Shown piece by piece: positions 61,861-64,000 of a DNA stretch of 64,000 nt. Under the pieces are notes generated by a model. The model searched no databases. It was not told the DNA's origin and saw only the letters and a program-made list of their open reading frames with translations. Source of the stretch: Purshia tridentata (taxonomy: Eukaryota; Streptophyta; Magnoliopsida; Rosales; Rosaceae); contig QANT01001080.1 in the NCBI GenBank assembly GCA_003254885.1, positions 1-64,000 on the forward strand, written 5' to 3'. Each line of letters begins with the position of its first letter. The first letter of the stretch is position 1. Made by a program: the position numbers and the translations under genes.

Positions 61861-64000
61861 CATTCCTAACTAAGACCCTCCCAAAAAATGTGAAGACTCC
61901 AAATAAGGCAAAGGGAACATCCCCCTATGACAAGACCGCCCCAGAGTTTACCCTCAGACGACCCTGTTGGGAACACCACACCTCACGACATGCGTCTCGA
62001 TCCTACCGAAAGTTCGGCAGCATCTCCTTTGTAAAAAGCCCTACCCAAAAATGAGATATGCCATGTTAAAACTCAACAATAACCAAAGAATCTCAAAAAA
62101 TAATCTCTTAACAAAAAAAATAGTCAAAATAACAACCCAACCCAAATGGTCACCTCAAAGTGATCTCAGAGCATATCTAAAGGAATGACATCATTTGAGA
62201 GAAATGAATAATTGAAATAAATATGTGAAACTATGCCTACATAGTCTCGGATGTCAGAAGATGAAAAAGTGGCTTGACGCTCAAGTGGCACGAACGGGAT
62301 CCTCGTCACCTGGGGGAGAACATTTAAAATACAAAACTATGAGATAAAACTCAGTAAGTGGACAAAAAATAATTTAAACAATCCTTTTTCAACATAAGTA
62401 TATTAATATAGAATTTCTCTTTCGAATTCCCCAGTTTTAAAACCAATTCGCAAAAAATCATAAGATCAAAACCATAAATCCCGGGTCCCACCCGTCATAA
62501 GTCCAAAACCTTCATGATTTACAAAGTTTAATTTCAGAAAAAAAAAAACTAAATATGCAAATACGGTTTCAAATATTTACAAGAGTTAAAACCTTTATGA
62601 TAAGTAGTAGCAGCAGCACAAGACATTTACCAGTATATTAAAATACTTAAAACTCTCACTATAGTACCCATAAAATCTCTATCAATACGTACACGTGTGC
62701 CAAGTACGTGTACATAGATATGGCTAACCTTTATCAATACGCGAACACACAATGATTCACATAGATTCCAACTTTATCAGTACGCGAACACACAATGATT
62801 CACATAGATCCCAACTTTATCAATACGCAAACACACAATGGTTTGCATAGATTCCAACTTTATCAACAAGCGCGTAGATAGTGCACCAGGACACACGGCC
62901 CAAAGCCTATATGTGTGAACCGATGGGTCCCAAAGACCTATAACCAGCCATTTACCCCCGAGTACTGTCCAGTGGTTTAAAAAAATCCATAAACCAATAT
63001 TCTCATAAACATATTACATATAAAATCTCAAAATATCACAAGATAAACATTGCGAATAAAATAATTATTCAATCAATCCAATTTCAATCGATACTTAAAC
63101 AAATTCAAATAATTTTAAAACATTTAAAAGACAACTTTGAAATAAAAAATCCACTCACAAACTTGGTAAGCAAAACGTAAGCCTCGCCGATCACCAAACT
63201 AACAGCTAAGACTTAAAAAGTCACCTGAAAACACTTCCGATCGTCCTTTAAAAACACGTAAGGTCCAAATTGGTTCCCAAAAGCCTTAAAATAAGGAAAA
63301 GAACATTTTTTGATCACTGACCGGTCCAGCATTGCCGCACGTGGCGGCGCCGGCGGTGGTCAACGGCGGCAGCCACCGGAAAGTTGACTTTTTCAGTGAC
63401 CAACCTAGAAAATATAATTGACCATACCCAATTGATGGGCTCGATGAGAGGAACAACTTTGTCAACTGGGCTGAGTCCAAAAAGTGGCCGAAAGTGGCCG
63501 GAAAACCCCAATTTCAGTTTGAAATTTCTGTCTCCGATCTGAAAATTCAAACCTATACAAAAAATTACAAATCATACATGATTGGAAAGCTTGAAGTGTG
63601 AGGATTTCATAAAGGTAAGAATTGAATCAAACCGAGGTCAGATGAAGCGGGAATTTGGATTTGAAACTCACGGTAGCCGAAAATTTCAAGGCTCGATTCG
63701 TCGTCTACATTTGTTTGATTAGGACGATTTATATATTGATGGAAAGAAAACGAAGAGATGAACAAAATTTGATAACTTGAAATCCAATAGATACTGCACG
63801 CGCCTCCACTCGCGGCCGGAAGGTGCGACGGTGATTCTAATCGCCCAAACACTGTTCACGTGAAAATTTGTGAAATTTTGATTTTTTTTTTAAAAATGAA
63901 ATTATTTTCCTATTTATATTTTCCCTTCCAAATTTTAAACGTCCATAACTCTTAAATCGTAAGTCCAAATTACGAGCCGTTTCTTCCTACGCGCTCGTGA
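61861..64000 (-). mobile_element. Ty3-type LTR-like sequence, to the window edge
   Basis: On the minus strand the order of a TATA-like ATATATAAATC near 63,735, a GC-rich block with GCCGGCGCCGCCACGTG (63,340-63,356) and downstream TTACCAAGTTTGTGAGTGG resembles LTRs of Tekay-type elements in other plant genomes. No coding sequence is convincing; the small ORFs are low-complexity. Neither LTR end can be placed with confidence and the copy runs past the window edge. A host gene promoter is an alternative. Confidence 0.3.
62729..62870. repeat. 43-bp tandem repeat, about 3.3 copies
   Basis: Units CTTTATCAATACGCGAACAC...GATTCCAA begin at 62,729, 62,772, 62,815 and partly 62,858. A more diverged unit probably precedes them near 62,675. 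The first two copies are nearly identical and the third has several changes. Confidence 0.88.

Noticed and set aside
62729-62870. Possible CRISPR-like array (regular 43-bp repeats)
   Set aside because: The units abut without unique spacers and the sequence is a plant genome; it is a plain minisatellite. The 71-bp array at 17,980 was rejected as CRISPR for the same reason.
63286-63852. Overlapping minus-strand ORFs near the window end
   Set aside because: Low-complexity text in a GC-rich, LTR-like stretch with no recognised family; not supported as a gene.

Overview
The window looks like a repeat-rich stretch of a dicot-type plant nuclear genome. It is AT-rich, has spliced plant genes and dense nested transposons, and has no bacterial-style operons. 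One host gene is convincing: a minus-strand beta-1,3-galactosyltransferase (GT31) at 1,732-3,642. Seven coding exons are readable. The last expected exon is not in the window.

From about 7.9 kb to 43.9 kb the sequence is mostly DNA transposons. A 1,435-bp non-autonomous CACTA element (8,206-9,640) has clean terminal inverted repeats (TIRs) and a 3-bp ATT target duplication, and it sits in a LINE-like 3' region that also carries a 317-bp tandem duplication. After a Copia relic (10.56-11.56 kb), an old CACTA element (here CACTA-2) begins at 11,612. A younger CACTA of 15,432 bp (CACTA-1, 12,047-27,478, TIRs and a TGG target duplication visible) has inserted 435 bp inside it, in the opposite orientation. 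CACTA-1 carries a TNP2-type transposase (22.3-25.9 kb, minus) and a Transposase_24/TNPA-like gene (13.0-15.4 kb, minus). CACTA-2 carries decayed plus-strand counterparts (29.2-32.4 kb and 39.8-42.9 kb). Both have about 7 kb of extra sequence between the two transposase genes. In CACTA-1 this space holds an array of about ten 71-bp units built on GACCGGTC boxes, and a plus-strand gene that resembles the 'putative plant transposon protein' family. In CACTA-2 it holds unrecognised decayed coding pieces and a 645-bp hAT-like element. The right end of CACTA-2 is not visible; an Athila-type LTR begins where the recognisable sequence stops.

From 43,920 to 58,740 lies a composite of two minus-strand Athila-type Ty3 retrotransposon fossils. 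One carries only gag and protease; the other carries gag, protease, reverse transcriptase, RNase H and integrase. They are joined through a shortened LTR. Both have a primer site of the tRNA-Asp type used by Athila. A decayed plus-strand Ty3 (chromovirus-like) pol follows at 58.7-61.25 kb. After it come the 3' end of another Ty3-like element and, to the window end, sequence resembling the LTR of a minus-strand Ty3 element with a 43-bp tandem repeat.

No tRNA, rRNA or CRISPR array was seen. Family names come from motif recognition by eye; no search was run. Four single N bases (near 47,674, 48,565, 56,547 and 60,327) mark uncertain bases.
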